From Citreimonas salinaria (GTDB lineage Bacteria; Pseudomonadota; Alphaproteobacteria; Rhodobacterales; Rhodobacteraceae), in the NCBI RefSeq assembly GCF_900107235.1, contig NZ_FNPF01000009.1:102379-166378 (forward strand): 64,000 nucleotides of DNA. Reading direction: 5' to 3'. The position numbers were made by a program, and so were the translations under genes. Numbering within the stretch: position 1 is the first letter of the stretch; every line of letters starts with the position of its first letter. Below, in pieces: positions 46,674 to 57,426 of this stretch. The notes under the pieces are model-generated. The model saw only the letters and a list, made by a program, of their open reading frames with translations, made no database searches and had not been told where the DNA came from.

Positions 46674-47894
46674 ATGGCAACCTTGTCCGACCCGCCGTCG
46701 GAGTCGTTTCAGCTGTCCAAGCTGATCCGCGACACGCGGTATCGTTCGTACACGTTCCAGTTGATCGCGCTGATCGCGCTGATCCTGGTCTTCGCGTATC
46801 TGGGCTCGAACCTCGCGAGCAACCTGGCCGAGGCGGGGCTGAACATCAGCTTTTCGTTTCTCGGGAACTCTGCCGGCTACGACATCAACCAGTCGCTGAT
46901 CGAGTACAACAACCAGATGACCCACCTGCGCGCGACGCTGGTGGGCGCGCTGAACACGCTGCTGGTGGCGTTCCTCGGCTGCATCCTGGCGACGATCATC
47001 GGCGTGATCGTGGGCGTTCTCCGCCTGTCGAAGAACTGGCTGATCGGCCGGATCATGTCGATCTACGTCGAGATCTTCCGCAACGTGCCGGTGCTGATCT
47101 GGATCCTGATCATCTACTTCGTGATGACCGCCGCGATGCCGTCCGCGCGCGACTACCTGGGCGAGGAGCCCGAGCGCGACCTGCTGCTGGGCCTGATCGC
47201 CTTCACCAACCGCGGCGTCTACGTGCCGGCGGCCGTGTTCCAGCCGATGGGCTGGGTGGTGCTGGGCGTCTTCGTCGCCTCGATCTTCGGCGCGATCGCC
47301 TACCGGCGCTACGCGACCAAGCTGCTCTACGACACCGGCAGGCTGCTGCCGATGGGCTGGCCGATGCTGGCGATCGTGATCCTGCCGGCGCTGGTGGCGT
47401 TCTTCGTGCTGGGCCAGCCGATCGCGCTGGACCGCCCCGACCCGCTGGCCAACCGCTTCAACCTGCAGGGCGGCATCCCGATTTCCGGCGCCTTCATCGC
47501 GCTGTGGTTCGCGCTGTCGATCTACACCGCCGCGTTCATAGCCGAGAATGTGCGCGCGGGCATCCTGGCCGTGTCGCGCGGCCAGACCGAGGCCGCGGCC
47601 TCGCTGGGCCTGCGACCCAACCGGATCATGAACCTGGTGGTGCTGCCGCAGGCGCTGCGCGTGATCATCCCGCCGGTGATCTCGCAATACCTGAACCTGA
47701 CGAAGAACAGCAGCCTCGCCATCGCGGTGGGATACATGGACCTGACCGCGACGCTGGGCGGGATCACCCTGAACCAGACCGGCCGCGCGATCGAGTGCAT
47801 CCTGCTGCTGATGCTGTTCTACCTCGCGATCAGCCTGGCGATCTCGGCTGTGATGAACGCCTACAACAGCGCCATCCGTCTGAAGGAGCGGTGA
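46674..47894 (+). CDS. aapQ: L-amino-acid ABC transporter permease AapQ
   Basis: A 406-aa inner-membrane permease of the long AapQ/BztB form. About eight hydrophobic segments; the ATPase-coupling EAA loop is EAAASLGLRPNRIMNLVVLP (about residue 305). The wide periplasmic/cytoplasmic insertion before the last helices is typical of this family. GGAATACACC precedes the ATG. aapM begins 4 bp downstream. Confidence 0.95.
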   Translation: MATLSDPPSESFQLSKLIRDTRYRSYTFQLIALIALILVFAYLGSNLASNLAEAGLNISFSFLGNSAGYDINQSLIEYNNQMTHLRATLVGALNTLLVAFLGCILATIIGVIVGVLRLSKNWLIGRIMSIYVEIFRNVPVLIWILIIYFVMTAAMPSARDYLGEEPERDLLLGLIAFTNRGVYVPAAVFQPMGWVVLGVFVASIFGAIAYRRYATKLLYDTGRLLPMGWPMLAIVILPALVAFFVLGQPIALDRPDPLANRFNLQGGIPISGAFIALWFALSIYTAAFIAENVRAGILAVSRGQTEAAASLGLRPNRIMNLVVLPQALRVIIPPVISQYLNLTKNSSLAIAVGYMDLTATLGGITLNQTGRAIECILLLMLFYLAISLAISAVMNAYNSAIRLKER

Positions 47895-47898
47895 GACC

Positions 47899-49197
47899 AT
47901 GTCCGATACGCATGCCGAATCCGTCGCCTTCGTCCGCGACACGATGATCCCCGAACAGGCGCCCCCGGCCTCCGAGGCCGGCGCCGTCAAGTGGGTGCGC
48001 AGCAACCTGTTTCCGGATTGGCTGAACGCCATCCTCACCATCGTCGCGCTCTACCTGATCGCCCGGCTGGTGATCGGGGCGTTCCCTTGGTTTGCCAACG
48101 GCATCTGGAACGCCTCGTCTCTGTCCGAGTGCCGAGAGATCCTCGACGGCGCAACCGGGGGCTGCTTCGCGGTCCTGGCCGAGCGGTGGAACCAGCTTCT
48201 GTTCGGCTTCCAGTATCCCAGCACCGAGTACTGGCGCCCGGCGCTGGCCTTCGTGCTGCTTGCGGTGGCGGCGGCGCCGCTGCTGTTCTGGATGTACCTG
48301 CCGTCGCGCCTGCTGGTGCTGACGGCGCTCTACCCGTTCGTCGCCTACTGGCTGCTCTGGGGCGGGACGATCCTGACGCCGGCGGTCGCGGCGCTGGGCT
48401 TCGTCGTGGCATACCTGGTCTTCGCGCGGATCGAGCGGCGCAGCTTCGCGCTGGCGCTTGGGGCGGCGGTGGTTGCAGCGGTGGCGACTTGGTTCCTGGG
48501 CGGGCTTCTGGTCGACGCGCTGCCGCGCGTCCTGGCGCTGCCCGAGGTGGCCAGCCGCAACATGGGCGGCTTCATGCTGAACTTCATCCTCGGCGTGGTC
48601 TGCGTGTCGCTGTCGCTGCCCATCGGCATCCTGCTGGCGCTGGGGCGGCAGTCCAAGATGCCGATCATCAAGTGGATCTGCGTTGTCTTCATCGAGTTCA
48701 TCCGCGGCGTGCCGCTGATCACGCTGCTGTTCGTGGCGAACGTGGTGCTGGCGTATTTCTTTCCGCCCGAAACCAATATCGACCTGATCCTGCGCGTCAT
48801 CATCATGATCACCGCCTTCGCTTCGGCCTACATCGCCGAGGTGATCCGCGGGGGCCTCGCCGCCCTGCCCAAGGGCCAGTACGAGGCGGCGGACAGCCTC
48901 GGGCTGGACTATCCGCAGGCGATGCGGCTGATCATCATGCCGCAGGCGCTCAAGATCTCGATCCCGGGCATCGTCAACGTCGCGGTGGGCCTGTTCAAGG
49001 ACACCACGCTGGTCTCGATCATCTCGATGTTCGACCTGGTGGGCATGATCCGCGGCCCGATCCTGGCCTCGACCGAATGGAACGGCGTCTACTGGGAACT
49101 TTGGGGTTTCGCGATCCTGATGTTCTTCCCCGTCTGCTACGCCATCTCGAAATATTCCCAGTGGCTCGAGCGTCAGCTCGCGACCGATCACCGTTAA
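47899..49197 (+). CDS. aapM: L-amino-acid ABC transporter permease AapM
   Basis: A 432-aa permease, partner of AapQ. It has about ten hydrophobic segments; the coupling loop [20 protein letters not shown] is present near residue 330. The first 40 residues are polar and cytoplasmic. GGAGCGGTGAGACC precedes the ATG. It forms a heterodimer with AapQ driven by AapP. Confidence 0.95.
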   Translation: MSDTHAESVAFVRDTMIPEQAPPASEAGAVKWVRSNLFPDWLNAILTIVALYLIARLVIGAFPWFANGIWNASSLSECREILDGATGGCFAVLAERWNQLLFGFQYPSTEYWRPALAFVLLAVAAAPLLFWMYLPSRLLVLTALYPFVAYWLLWGGTILTPAVAALGFVVAYLVFARIERRSFALALGAAVVAAVATWFLGGLLVDALPRVLALPEVASRNMGGFMLNFILGVVCVSLSLPIGILLALGRQSKMPIIKWICVVFIEFIRGVPLITLLFVANVVLAYFFPPETNIDLILRVIIMITAFASAYIAEVIRGGLAALPKGQYEAADSLGLDYPQAMRLIIMPQALKISIPGIVNVAVGLFKDTTLVSIISMFDLVGMIRGPILASTEWNGVYWELWGFAILMFFPVCYAISKYSQWLERQLATDHR

Positions 49198-49207
49198 GGA
49201 GCGCACC

Positions 49208-49990
49208 ATGGCCGAAACGGCGCAGATGGAACCGACCGACGCACGGGTCAGCGACGAGGTCGCGATCAGCATCCAGAACATGAACAAGTGGTTCGGCAGC
49301 TTCCACGTGCTGCGCGACATCGACCTGACGGTCCGGCGTGGCGAACGCATCGTCATCGCCGGCCCCTCGGGCTCGGGCAAGTCGACGTTGATCCGCTGCA
49401 TCAACGCGCTGGAGGAGCACCAGAAGGGCAAGATCGTCGTCGACGGGACCGAGTTGACCAGCGACCTCAAGAACATCGATCGGATCCGCTCCGAGGTCGG
49501 GATGGTGTTCCAGCACTTCAACCTGTTCCCGCACCTGACGATCCTCGAGAACTGCACGCTGGCGCCCATCTGGGTGCGCAAGACGCCCAAGCGCGAGGCC
49601 GAGGAAACGGCCATGCACTTCCTCGAGAAGGTCAAGATCCCAGAGCAGGCCAACAAGTATCCCGGCCAGCTTTCGGGCGGCCAGCAGCAGCGCGTGGCGA
49701 TCGCCCGCAGCCTTTGCATGCGGCCGCGGATCATGCTGTTCGACGAGCCCACGTCGGCGCTCGACCCCGAGATGATCAAGGAGGTGCTCGACACGATGGT
49801 CGAACTGGCCGAGGAGGGCATGACCATGCTGTGCGTCACGCACGAGATGGGCTTTGCCCGGCAGGTCGCGAACCGCGTGATCTTCATGGACCAGGGCCAG
49901 ATCGTCGAGCAGAACGAGCCCGAGGAATTCTTCAACAATCCGCAGAACGAGCGGACCAAGCTGTTCCTCAGCCAGATCCTGGGTCACTGA
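49208..49990 (+). CDS. aapP: L-amino-acid ABC transporter ATPase AapP
   Basis: A 260-aa ATP-binding subunit. Walker [10 protein letters not shown] (52-60), Q-loop Gln102, signature LSGGQQQR (155-162), Walker [14 protein letters not shown] (175-187), H-loop in CVTHE. AAGGAGCGCACC precedes the ATG. It is the last gene of the aapJQMP operon and converges with sixA, 30 bp away. Confidence 0.96.
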   Translation: MAETAQMEPTDARVSDEVAISIQNMNKWFGSFHVLRDIDLTVRRGERIVIAGPSGSGKSTLIRCINALEEHQKGKIVVDGTELTSDLKNIDRIRSEVGMVFQHFNLFPHLTILENCTLAPIWVRKTPKREAEETAMHFLEKVKIPEQANKYPGQLSGGQQQRVAIARSLCMRPRIMLFDEPTSALDPEMIKEVLDTMVELAEEGMTMLCVTHEMGFARQVANRVIFMDQGQIVEQNEPEEFFNNPQNERTKLFLSQILGH

Positions 49991-50020
49991 GGCCACGGGC
50001 GCGTCGGAACACCCGGCGCG

Positions 50021-50512
50021 TCAGGTTTCCGGCAGGTCCGCCGGGATGACGAAAGTGACGGCCGTGCCCGTGCCGGGCTCGATGGCGGCCCAGCCCTCGA
50101 CGTCGAAATCGGCCACCAGCGTGGCGCCGGTGGGGTAATCGTCAAAGCGGTCATGCGCGGGGGCCTCGCCCAGCAGCATCCGCCCGACGTCGCCGATGGC
50201 GGGATTGTGCCCCAGAAGCAGCACCGTAGGCCCCGATGCGCGGCGCAGCGCGTCGATCATGTCGCCTGCATCCGCATCGTAAAGATCGTGCAGGAAGCGC
50301 GCGGGCGCGTCGAGCGCCAGCAGGCCCCAGCTTTCGCGCGTGCGCCGCGCCGTGCTGACCATCGCCGCGTCGGGTAGCAGCGCGTCGCGCCGCAGCCAAT
50401 CGCCAAGCGCGCGGGCCGCGCGGACGCCCCGCGCGTTCAGCGGGCGGTCGTGGTCGGCGGCGGTCTGGCTCCAGTCCGACTTGGCGTGCCGCATCAGGAC
50501 CAGGCGACGCAT
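50021..50512 (-). CDS. sixA: Phosphohistidine phosphatase, SixA family
   Basis: A 163-aa histidine-phosphatase-superfamily protein. The catalytic RHAK motif is at 8-11 (His9) and the second His lies in LLLGHNPAIG. SixA removes phosphate from His on phosphotransferase proteins in E. coli; the target here is unknown. It starts 1 bp after the argB stop and is the last gene of a minus-strand group running from ttcA or yidC. Confidence 0.85.
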   Translation of the reverse strand: MRRLVLMRHAKSDWSQTAADHDRPLNARGVRAARALGDWLRRDALLPDAAMVSTARRTRESWGLLALDAPARFLHDLYDADAGDMIDALRRASGPTVLLLGHNPAIGDVGRMLLGEAPAHDRFDDYPTGATLVADFDVEGWAAIEPGTGTAVTFVIPADLPET

Positions 50513-50513
50513 C

Positions 50514-51386
50514 TCAGCGTTCGCGCGGCGGCAGGTTCGACGCCCGGATCAGCGAGCCCGAGCCATGCTCGGTGAACAGCTCGAGCAGGCAGGCATTGGG
50601 CACGCGGCCATCGATGATCACAACGCCGCGCACCCCGTCCTGGATCGCCTTCAGCGCGGTCTCGGTCTTCGGGATCATGCCGCCCGAGATGACGCCGTCA
50701 TCGGTCATCCGCACCACGTCCTCGGGCGTGAGTTCGGTCACCACGCGGCCTTCGGAATCCTTGACGCCCGAGACGTCCGTCAACAGCAGCAGGCGGTCGG
50801 CCTTCAGCGCGCCCGCGATGGCGCCAGCGGCGGTGTCGCCGTTGACGTTGTAGGTGCCGCGCCCGTCCGGGCCGGTGCCGATCGGCGCAACCACCGGGAT
50901 GATCCCGGCGGCGAACATGTCGTGCAGCACCTGCGGGTTCATTTGCACCGGACGGCCCACGAAGCCCAGCTCCGGGTCGTCCTGTTCGCAGACCATCAGC
51001 TCGTCGTCCTTGCCCGACACGCCCACCGCGCGGCCATCCTGCTCCATGATGGCCTGCACGATGCGGCTGTTGACGGCGCCCGACAGGACCATCTCGACCA
51101 CCTCGATGGTGGCCTTGTCGGTGACGCGCTTGCCGCGCACGAACTCGGACTTGATGTCGAGCCGTTTGAGCATGTCGTTGATCATCGGGCCGCCGCCATG
51201 CACCACGACCGGGTTCACGCCGACCTGCCGCATCAGCACGATGTCGCGGGCGAATTCCGCCATCGCGGCATCGTCGCCCATGGCGTTGCCGCCGAACTTC
51301 ACCACGACGATGGCGCCAGTATAGCGTTGCAGGTAGGGCAGCGCCTCGGACAGGGTGCGTGCGGTGGCGATCCAGTCGGTGTTCAT
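50514..51386 (-). CDS. argB: Acetylglutamate kinase
   Basis: A 290-aa enzyme that phosphorylates N-acetylglutamate in arginine biosynthesis. It has [10 protein letters not shown] at the N-terminus, [12 protein letters not shown], and the C-terminal [15 protein letters not shown] loop. The N-terminal helix ([19 protein letters not shown]) is that of arginine-feedback-sensitive hexameric forms. An ATG at 51401 with GAGG six bases upstream would add five residues; I prefer 51386 because [10 protein letters not shown] matches family N-termini, but 51401 is possible. It follows engB by 65 bp. Confidence 0.95.
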   Translation of the reverse strand: MNTDWIATARTLSEALPYLQRYTGAIVVVKFGGNAMGDDAAMAEFARDIVLMRQVGVNPVVVHGGGPMINDMLKRLDIKSEFVRGKRVTDKATIEVVEMVLSGAVNSRIVQAIMEQDGRAVGVSGKDDELMVCEQDDPELGFVGRPVQMNPQVLHDMFAAGIIPVVAPIGTGPDGRGTYNVNGDTAAGAIAGALKADRLLLLTDVSGVKDSEGRVVTELTPEDVVRMTDDGVISGGMIPKTETALKAIQDGVRGVVIIDGRVPNACLLELFTEHGSGSLIRASNLPPRER

Positions 51387-51451
51387 GCTGCGTTGTCTCA
51401 TCTCGGGCCTCGCGGGTTCGCCTCCACCATGCCGCGCAGGGCGGCCGAAGG

Positions 51452-52105
51452 CTAGACCAGCCCTGCGATGATCGCGCGCAGCGTGGCGATCCCGTCGCCC
51501 TTCTCGCTGCTGGTCAGGACCAGTTCGGGGTAGGCGGCCGGATGCGCCGCCAGCTTGCCGCGCACCTGGTCGAGGATGCGGCCCTGTTCGGCCGCGCCGA
51601 CCTTGTCGGCCTTGGTCATCACCACCTGGAACGGCACCGCCGCGCGGTCGAGCAGGTTCATGATCTCTTCGTCCACCGCTTTGACGCCGTGGCGCGTGTC
51701 GACCAGCACGAAGGCGCGACGCAGGCTGGCGCGCCCCGACAGGTATGCCTTGAGCAGGCGCTGCCATTGCTCGACCTTCGGCAGCGGCGCGTTGGCGTAG
51801 CCGTAGCCGGGCAGGTCGACGAGGTAATGGCTGTCGGCCAGCGCGAAGTAATTGATCTCCTGTGTGCGGCCGGGGGTGTTCGACGCCCGCGCGATCGCCT
51901 TGCGGCCGGTCAGGGCGTTGATCAGCGTCGACTTGCCCACGTTGGAGCGGCCGGCAAAGCAGACTTCGGCCCGGTCGGCGGGCGGCAGGCCGTCCATGGC
52001 CACCACGCCCTTGACGAAGGTCACCTCGCCGGCGAACAGCAGGCGGCCGCGCTCGGCTGCGGCCTCGTCGGGCGCCTCGGCCAAGGGGAAGGGCAGGGTG
52101 CTCAT
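51452..52105 (-). CDS. engB: Ribosome biogenesis GTPase EngB (YihA/YsxC)
   Basis: A 217-aa single-domain GTPase needed for late 50S assembly. G1 GRSNVGKST (52-60), G2 TPGRTQ, G3 DLPGYG, G4 TKAD, G5 in TSSEKGDG. It overlaps the MOSC gene by 4 bp (ATGA), so the two are probably co-translated. The start is fixed by that overlap and by the family N-terminus. Confidence 0.96.
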   Translation of the reverse strand: MSTLPFPLAEAPDEAAAERGRLLFAGEVTFVKGVVAMDGLPPADRAEVCFAGRSNVGKSTLINALTGRKAIARASNTPGRTQEINYFALADSHYLVDLPGYGYANAPLPKVEQWQRLLKAYLSGRASLRRAFVLVDTRHGVKAVDEEIMNLLDRAAVPFQVVMTKADKVGAAEQGRILDQVRGKLAAHPAAYPELVLTSSEKGDGIATLRAIIAGLV

Positions 52106-52851
52106 GCGCGGGCCACGCTGTCGCCGGTGGCGATCTCGCCGTCTTCGATCACCTCGGCGTAGACAGCGAAGTCGGTGTGGCCCCAAGACTTCAGCGCGCC
52201 CAGCGTGTCCGCGTCGATGCGGCCCGTTTCGGGGTTGGCGGTGGTCGCCTTGCAGCGGCCGGTGCGTTCGCGGACGTGAAGGATAGCCGAGCCGATCCGG
52301 ATGTCCTGCCCGACGAGGTCGAATTCCTCCCACGGCGCGAGGCCTTCGATCCAGACATTGCCGCGCCAGCGGTGGATCGACAGGGGCGTGCCCAGCTGCT
52401 GCTCGACCGCGCGGTGCGAGGCGAGGTTGCACAAAGCCACCGACGGGAAGTCGCTGTCGGTCATGCCGCGCTCGCGCGCGCGGACCACGCGGGCCGAGGC
52501 AGCGCGCCCCTCGGGCATCAGCGGGCGGACCCAGTCGATCAGGCGCGCCGCGTCGTCTGCGTCGTCGGGCGCGACGGTCAGGTCGGGCCGGTCCGGGTGC
52601 CGCAGCGTGACGGTGGCCGCCCCCTCGTCCAGCGTGCAGGTCACGGCCATCAGCGCGGGCGCCTTGGCGCCGCGGCTGAAATTCGCGCAGGGCACCCAGG
52701 TCGACCCGTCCGCCTGAGACGCCTCGTGCGCGATCGCCCAGACCCGGTCCCACGGGACCGTCTGCCCAGCGGTCAGGGCCAGCCGCGCGACTTCCTCGCG
52801 GCCATGCGCCTTGATCGGGTGGCGCCAGAGCGAGGCGATCGTGCCGATCAC
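52102..52851 (-). CDS. MOSC-domain protein
   Basis: A 249-aa protein with an N-terminal MOSC_N beta-barrel ([17 protein letters not shown] at about 4-20) and a C-terminal MOSC domain. The Cys in [14 protein letters not shown] is the likely sulfur- or molybdenum-handling residue. Family members handle molybdenum cofactor, as in YcbX-type N-hydroxylated-compound reductases. The start is a GTG whose first bases overlap the yidC stop; the stop overlaps engB, giving tight coupling of yidC-MOSC-engB, an order common in Rhodobacteraceae. Confidence 0.88.
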   Translation of the reverse strand: MIGTIASLWRHPIKAHGREEVARLALTAGQTVPWDRVWAIAHEASQADGSTWVPCANFSRGAKAPALMAVTCTLDEGAATVTLRHPDRPDLTVAPDDADDAARLIDWVRPLMPEGRAASARVVRARERGMTDSDFPSVALCNLASHRAVEQQLGTPLSIHRWRGNVWIEGLAPWEEFDLVGQDIRIGSAILHVRERTGRCKATTANPETGRIDADTLGALKSWGHTDFAVYAEVIEDGEIATGDSVARA

Positions 52852-54662
52852 TTGCCCGCGTCCTTGCCGCGCCTGCGGAAGCTGGACGTGATGTTGCCGA
52901 GCACGTTCGGCTTGTACCCTTGGCTGCGCATGATCGCGTATTGCTGCGTGAAGGTGATCACGTTGTTGGCGATCCAGTAGACCACGAGGCCGCTGGCGAA
53001 GCTGCCGAGCATGAACATGAACACCCACGGCATCCAGGCGAAGATCATCTGCTGGGTGGGATCGGTCGGCGCCGGGTTCAGCTTTTGCTGAAGCCACATC
53101 GACACGCCCAGCAGCAGCGGCAGGATGCCGATGAAGATCAGCGCCAGCAGGCTGCCCGGCTCGGGCGCACCCCAAGGCAGCAGGCCGAAGAGGTTGTAGA
53201 TCGACGTCGGATCGGGCGAGGCGAGGTCCTGGAACGGTCCGAAGAACGGCGCGTGGCGCAGTTCGAGCGTGACGAAGATCACCTTGTAGAGCGAGAAGAA
53301 GATCGGGATCTGCAGAAGGATCGGCAGGCAACCCGAGGCGGGGTTCACCTTTTCCTTCTTGTAGAGGCCCATCATCTCCTGCTGGAGCTTCTGGCGGTCG
53401 TCGCCGGCGCGCTCCTTGATCTTCTCCATCTCGGGCTGCAATTCCTTCATCTTCGCCATCGAGACGTAGGACTTGTACGCGAGCGGCAGCAGGATCGCCT
53501 TGATCAGCAGCGTCAGACCGATGATCGCCCAGCCCATGTTGCCGATCCAGGCGTTGAGGTAGTGCAGCACGGCGAAGATCGGCTTGGTCAGGAAGAAAAA
53601 CCAGCCCCAGTCGATCGCGTCTATGAAACGGTCGATGCCGGCGGCCTGGTATTCGCGGATGGTCTCCCATTCCTTCGCGCCGGCGAACAGCTGCTGGGTC
53701 ACCTCCTGCGTCTCGCCGGGCGCGATCTGCATCGTCGGCATGACGGATTCGGTCTGGTAGATGTCGCGGCTCTCGTCGTACTTCGCGACCTGCTTGAACG
53801 CGGTGCCGGCGGCGGGGATCAGCGTCGCCATCCAGTAATGGTCGGTGAAGCCGATCCAACCGTCCTGCGCCACCTGCGTGACCTCGGCGCGCGCGCCTTC
53901 CGCCGGCACGACCTCGAAATCATTCATGTCGTCGTAGTCGATCTCGGTCAGTTCGCCATCGGCCATGGCGATGACGCCCTCGTGCAGGATGAAGAAGTTC
54001 TTCAGGTCCTCGGGCTGGCCGTGGCGGGCAAGGATGCCGTACGGCGCCAACGAGACGGTGCTCTCGCCGGTGTTCTGGACCGATTGCGCGATGGTGAACA
54101 GGTAATCCTCGTCGACCGAGACGGTGCGGCGGAAAATCAGCCCCGACGGGCTTTCCCAGCGCAGCACCACCGGGTCCTGCACGGTCAGCGTGTCGCCTTC
54201 GACGATCTCCCACGGCGTGTTGGCGCCGGGCACGTCTTCGGGGGCGGCGCCGGTGCCGGGGGCCCAGCCGTAGAGGGCGTAATAGGGCGTGAGGGTGCCG
54301 ATCGGATCGAACAGGTGGACGATGTCCGAATCCTCGTCCGGCGTGACGTTGTAGTCCTTGAGCTTGAGGTCATCGAAACGGCCGCCCAGCAGCGAGATCG
54401 AGCCCGACAGGCGCGGCGTGTCGATCGCGATGCGAGGAGCCTCGGCGGCGCTTTCGACAGCGGGCGCCTCGCCCGCGGGGGCAGAGCCGGGCGCGGCCGA
54501 GGGTGCGGTGGCGATGCCGCCGGGCGTCACTTCGCCGGTCTCGACCGTCGTCGGCGCGGGCTGGTCGGTCGTTTCCGGCGGCGGGAACAGCAGGAACCAA
54601 ACCAGGATGACCGCGAAGCTGAGCGCGGTAGCGATGAGCAGGTTCTTGTTCTGATCGTCCAT
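52848..54662 (-). CDS. yidC: Membrane protein insertase YidC
   Basis: A 604-aa insertase. One N-terminal membrane anchor (7-25), a long Pro/Ala-rich linker, a large periplasmic domain (about 80-370), then five C-terminal membrane segments with the conserved groove. KSYVSMAKMKELQPEMEKIK lies in the cytoplasmic coiled region, and a Lys/Arg tail ends the protein. It works with SecYE and with YidD, encoded 3 kb away. Start 54662 gives MDDQNKNLLIATALSF. GAGGAAAAG lies upstream. Confidence 0.97.
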   Translation of the reverse strand: MDDQNKNLLIATALSFAVILVWFLLFPPPETTDQPAPTTVETGEVTPGGIATAPSAAPGSAPAGEAPAVESAAEAPRIAIDTPRLSGSISLLGGRFDDLKLKDYNVTPDEDSDIVHLFDPIGTLTPYYALYGWAPGTGAAPEDVPGANTPWEIVEGDTLTVQDPVVLRWESPSGLIFRRTVSVDEDYLFTIAQSVQNTGESTVSLAPYGILARHGQPEDLKNFFILHEGVIAMADGELTEIDYDDMNDFEVVPAEGARAEVTQVAQDGWIGFTDHYWMATLIPAAGTAFKQVAKYDESRDIYQTESVMPTMQIAPGETQEVTQQLFAGAKEWETIREYQAAGIDRFIDAIDWGWFFFLTKPIFAVLHYLNAWIGNMGWAIIGLTLLIKAILLPLAYKSYVSMAKMKELQPEMEKIKERAGDDRQKLQQEMMGLYKKEKVNPASGCLPILLQIPIFFSLYKVIFVTLELRHAPFFGPFQDLASPDPTSIYNLFGLLPWGAPEPGSLLALIFIGILPLLLGVSMWLQQKLNPAPTDPTQQMIFAWMPWVFMFMLGSFASGLVVYWIANNVITFTQQYAIMRSQGYKPNVLGNITSSFRRRGKDAGK

Positions 54663-54806
54663 GGGGACAGCCGCTTTTCCTCTGAGAAACTGCTGGCGGT
54701 TCAACCCGCGCAGTCCCCGAAGGTCAAGGAGATTCCGCCCCGCGGTCCAAAGCGTCGGCACGGCACTTCGACGCGGCCATGCGGAACGGCGCCGGTCGGA
54801 GCGGCG

Positions 54807-56351
54807 TCAGCGGGCGTCGCGCCCCAGACGCTGCGCCTCCGCGATGCGCGCGCGGTGCGTGCGCGACCATTCGGCCAACTCGTCGGCGGGCATCGCTCGG
54901 ACGATGCCGAAGCCCTGCACGTGTCCGCACCCCAACTGCGCCAGAAGCGCGTGTTCGCCAACACTTTCGACGCCCTCGGCCAGCGTGTCCAGCTCCAGCC
55001 GTTCGGCCAGGCCGAGGATCCCCGCCAGCATGCGGCGCTGCCGCTCGTCCCGGTCGACGCGGCTGACATGGCTGCGGTCGATCTTTATCCGGTCGAAGGG
55101 AAGTGCCGTCAAAGCGGTCAGCGGCGCCTGTCCGGCGCCGAAATCGTCAAGTTCAAGATAACACCCCACCCGTCGAAGCGCGACGAGGTTGTCGACGATG
55201 CGGACGTCCCGACCGATTCCCAGCGCGCCCTCCGACACCTCGATGCCCAGCCGCATGGGGGTCAGGCCGAAGCGGTCGAGTTCCCATTCGACCCGTTCCA
55301 CCAGACTTTGCGAGGCAAGCTCTCCGCGCGCGAAATTGAGGCTGGCGCGCGGCACGTGGACGTCAGCCTGATCCCAGCTGCGCAGCGCGTTCAGGCTGTG
55401 CTGCAGCACGATCTCGGTCAGACGTTCGTCCAGCCCTGCCTCCTCGAGGCAGCGAAGGAACTGCGCGGGCGGGACGATTCCGCGCTGGGGGTGAATCCAG
55501 CGCGCCAGAGCCTCGACCCCGCTGATGTCGCCGGTCGACGTGCAGATCTGCGGCTGGAACCACGGCTGGATCTGGCCGTTCTCCAGCGCCGCGCGCACCT
55601 CGGTCGTCAGGCTGCGGCGCGTGCGATCGCTCTGGGCGATGGTGTCCGACCAGGCGCGGATCGCCGACGGCCCCTGTCGCGCGGCTTCGGCCAGCGCGAC
55701 CTGCGCCGCGTCGAACAGCCTTTCGCCGGTGGGCGTACCCGGCAGGCGCGCCGTCGCGCAAAAGCCGATATTGGCGGTCAAATGACGGACGGTGGTGTCG
55801 GTCGAAGCAGGCTCTTCGACGGCGGATTGAAGCCGCGCGCTCATCTGAAGCAGGCTTTCCAGATCCGAACGCGACGAGGGCGCCGCCAGCACCATGAAAC
55901 GGCTGTCGCCGATGCGCACGGCCGTGTCGCCGCGACGCAGCAGGCCGCGCAGTCGCATCAGCACCATTTCGCGCAGCGGCTCGGCATCCATGTCGCCGGA
56001 TTTGCGCGCCACCTCGGTCAGGCCTGCGACATCGAAAAGCAGGCAGGCGGTGCCAAGCCCCTCCGCGCGGGCCTCGTTAACGCGGCGATCGACCAATGCG
56101 CGGGCCGCGGCAGTGTCGACCACGTCGCCCCCCGCCTCGACCGGAGCGGGCGTCCGGACGGCCGATCCCCAGCCGGCAAGAGCGTAGAGGGCTGGCAGGC
56201 CCAGCGCGCAGGCCACCAGAACCGTTTCACCCCCCAGCCAGAAGGCGGCGAGGGTCAGCGCGGGGATGAAGGCCAGCGCCTGCGGGCCGTGCAGGCCATG
56301 CCTGAAGGCCCGTCCGATCCGGCCCAATGCATTCGAAAGATCGCGCGTCAT
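54807..56351 (-). CDS. EAL-domain c-di-GMP phosphodiesterase with degenerate GGDEF
   Basis: A 514-aa protein. Two N-terminal membrane segments (about 24-62), a GGDEF-like domain (80-240) whose signature is GDSRF instead of GGDEF, so it should not make c-di-GMP, and a C-terminal EAL domain. EAL residues all appear intact: Glu280 in EALARW, Asn339, Glu371, Asp402-Asp403 in DDFGAG, Lys423, Glu459 and Gln479. A c-di-GMP phosphodiesterase is therefore likely, possibly gated by the dead GGDEF domain. A GTG start at 56372 is an alternative. It lies between ttcA and yidC. Confidence 0.88.
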   Translation of the reverse strand: MTRDLSNALGRIGRAFRHGLHGPQALAFIPALTLAAFWLGGETVLVACALGLPALYALAGWGSAVRTPAPVEAGGDVVDTAAARALVDRRVNEARAEGLGTACLLFDVAGLTEVARKSGDMDAEPLREMVLMRLRGLLRRGDTAVRIGDSRFMVLAAPSSRSDLESLLQMSARLQSAVEEPASTDTTVRHLTANIGFCATARLPGTPTGERLFDAAQVALAEAARQGPSAIRAWSDTIAQSDRTRRSLTTEVRAALENGQIQPWFQPQICTSTGDISGVEALARWIHPQRGIVPPAQFLRCLEEAGLDERLTEIVLQHSLNALRSWDQADVHVPRASLNFARGELASQSLVERVEWELDRFGLTPMRLGIEVSEGALGIGRDVRIVDNLVALRRVGCYLELDDFGAGQAPLTALTALPFDRIKIDRSHVSRVDRDERQRRMLAGILGLAERLELDTLAEGVESVGEHALLAQLGCGHVQGFGIVRAMPADELAEWSRTHRARIAEAQRLGRDAR

Positions 56352-56426
56352 CCTGCCCGCCTCGCCGTTCACCTGGGGGGGGACGCTAGGCGGCGGCGGT
56401 AACCCGCAACTTAATCATCGTGAGAT

Positions 56427-57290
56427 TTATGTATCCAATTTGCCCGTTTCCGCGCGCATGAGCCCGGCGAAGTCGAACAGCTTCGGGTCCAGCATGTGCG
56501 ACGGCCGGATGTTGGTCAGCGCGCGGAACATCACCTGCCGGCGGCCGGGGCTGTTGCGCTCCCACCCGTCGAGGATCTGCTTGACCTGCTGGCGTTGCAG
56601 ACCGTCCTGGCTGCCGCACAGGTCGCAGGGTATGATCGGGTAGTTCATCGCCCTGGCGAAGCGCTCGCAATCGGCTTCGGCTACGTGGGCGAGGGGGCGG
56701 TACAGGAACAGGTCACCTTCCTCGTTAACCAGCTTGGGCGGCATGGTGGCCACGCGCCCGCCGTGGAAGAGGTTCATGAAGAACGTCTCGAGGATGTCGT
56801 CGCGGTGATGTCCCAGCACCACGGCGGAACAGCCTTCCTCGCGCGCGATGCGGTAGAGATGCCCGCGCCGCAGCCGCGAACACAGCGCGCAGAAGGTGCG
56901 ACCGGCGGGAACCTTGTCGGTGACGATGGAATAGGTGTCCTGGTACTCGATCCGGTGGGGCACCTGCATGCGCTCGAGAAACTCCGGCAGCACCGTCGCC
57001 GGAAAGCCCGGCTGGCCTTGGTCGAGGTTGCAGGCCAGCAGCTCGACCGGCAGCAGGCCGCGCCACTTCAGCTCGTACAGAATCGCCAGAAGCGTATAGC
57101 TGTCCTTGCCTCCCGACAGGCAGATCAGCCATTTCGGTGGTGGCGCGTCGGGGTCGCGGCGCTCGACTATGCCGTACTGGTCGATCGCCTCGCGCACGTT
57201 CTGGACGATGCGCTTGCGCAGCTTCTTGAATTCGGTGCTTTTCGGGGCACCGTGGAACAGCGGATGGATGTCGGAGGCGTCGTCGAGCAT
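56427..57290 (-). CDS. ttcA: tRNA 2-thiocytidine synthetase TtcA
   Basis: A 287-aa PP-loop ATPase that thiolates C32 of certain tRNAs. PP-loop SGGKDS at 59-64; the iron-sulfur cluster cysteines are Cys134, Cys137 (CALC) and Cys222 (PCDLCGSQ). [20 protein letters not shown] is typical. tRNA-Arg(ACG) in this window, a common TtcA target type in E. coli, has C at position 32 of its anticodon loop. Start 57290 with CATGAGAGG; it is divergent from sodC. Confidence 0.94.
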   Translation of the reverse strand: MLDDASDIHPLFHGAPKSTEFKKLRKRIVQNVREAIDQYGIVERRDPDAPPPKWLICLSGGKDSYTLLAILYELKWRGLLPVELLACNLDQGQPGFPATVLPEFLERMQVPHRIEYQDTYSIVTDKVPAGRTFCALCSRLRRGHLYRIAREEGCSAVVLGHHRDDILETFFMNLFHGGRVATMPPKLVNEEGDLFLYRPLAHVAEADCERFARAMNYPIIPCDLCGSQDGLQRQQVKQILDGWERNSPGRRQVMFRALTNIRPSHMLDPKLFDFAGLMRAETGKLDT

Positions 57291-57426
57291 GGCCTCTCAT
57301 GCCAAATCCTAGCCCGGTAGGAAAGCGGCAAACGCGGCTTCAGGCGAAGCCCAACGCGCGGAACCGGTCCGCGTGGAACATCGCGCGACCCTGCCGGTTT
57401 CCGGATCACTGGAAAAGGAGGACATC

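Noticed and set aside
52920..56402. An 1160-codon plus-strand open frame over yidC and the EAL gene
   Set aside because: It spans two clear minus-strand genes and their spacer; composition is that of an antisense shadow.
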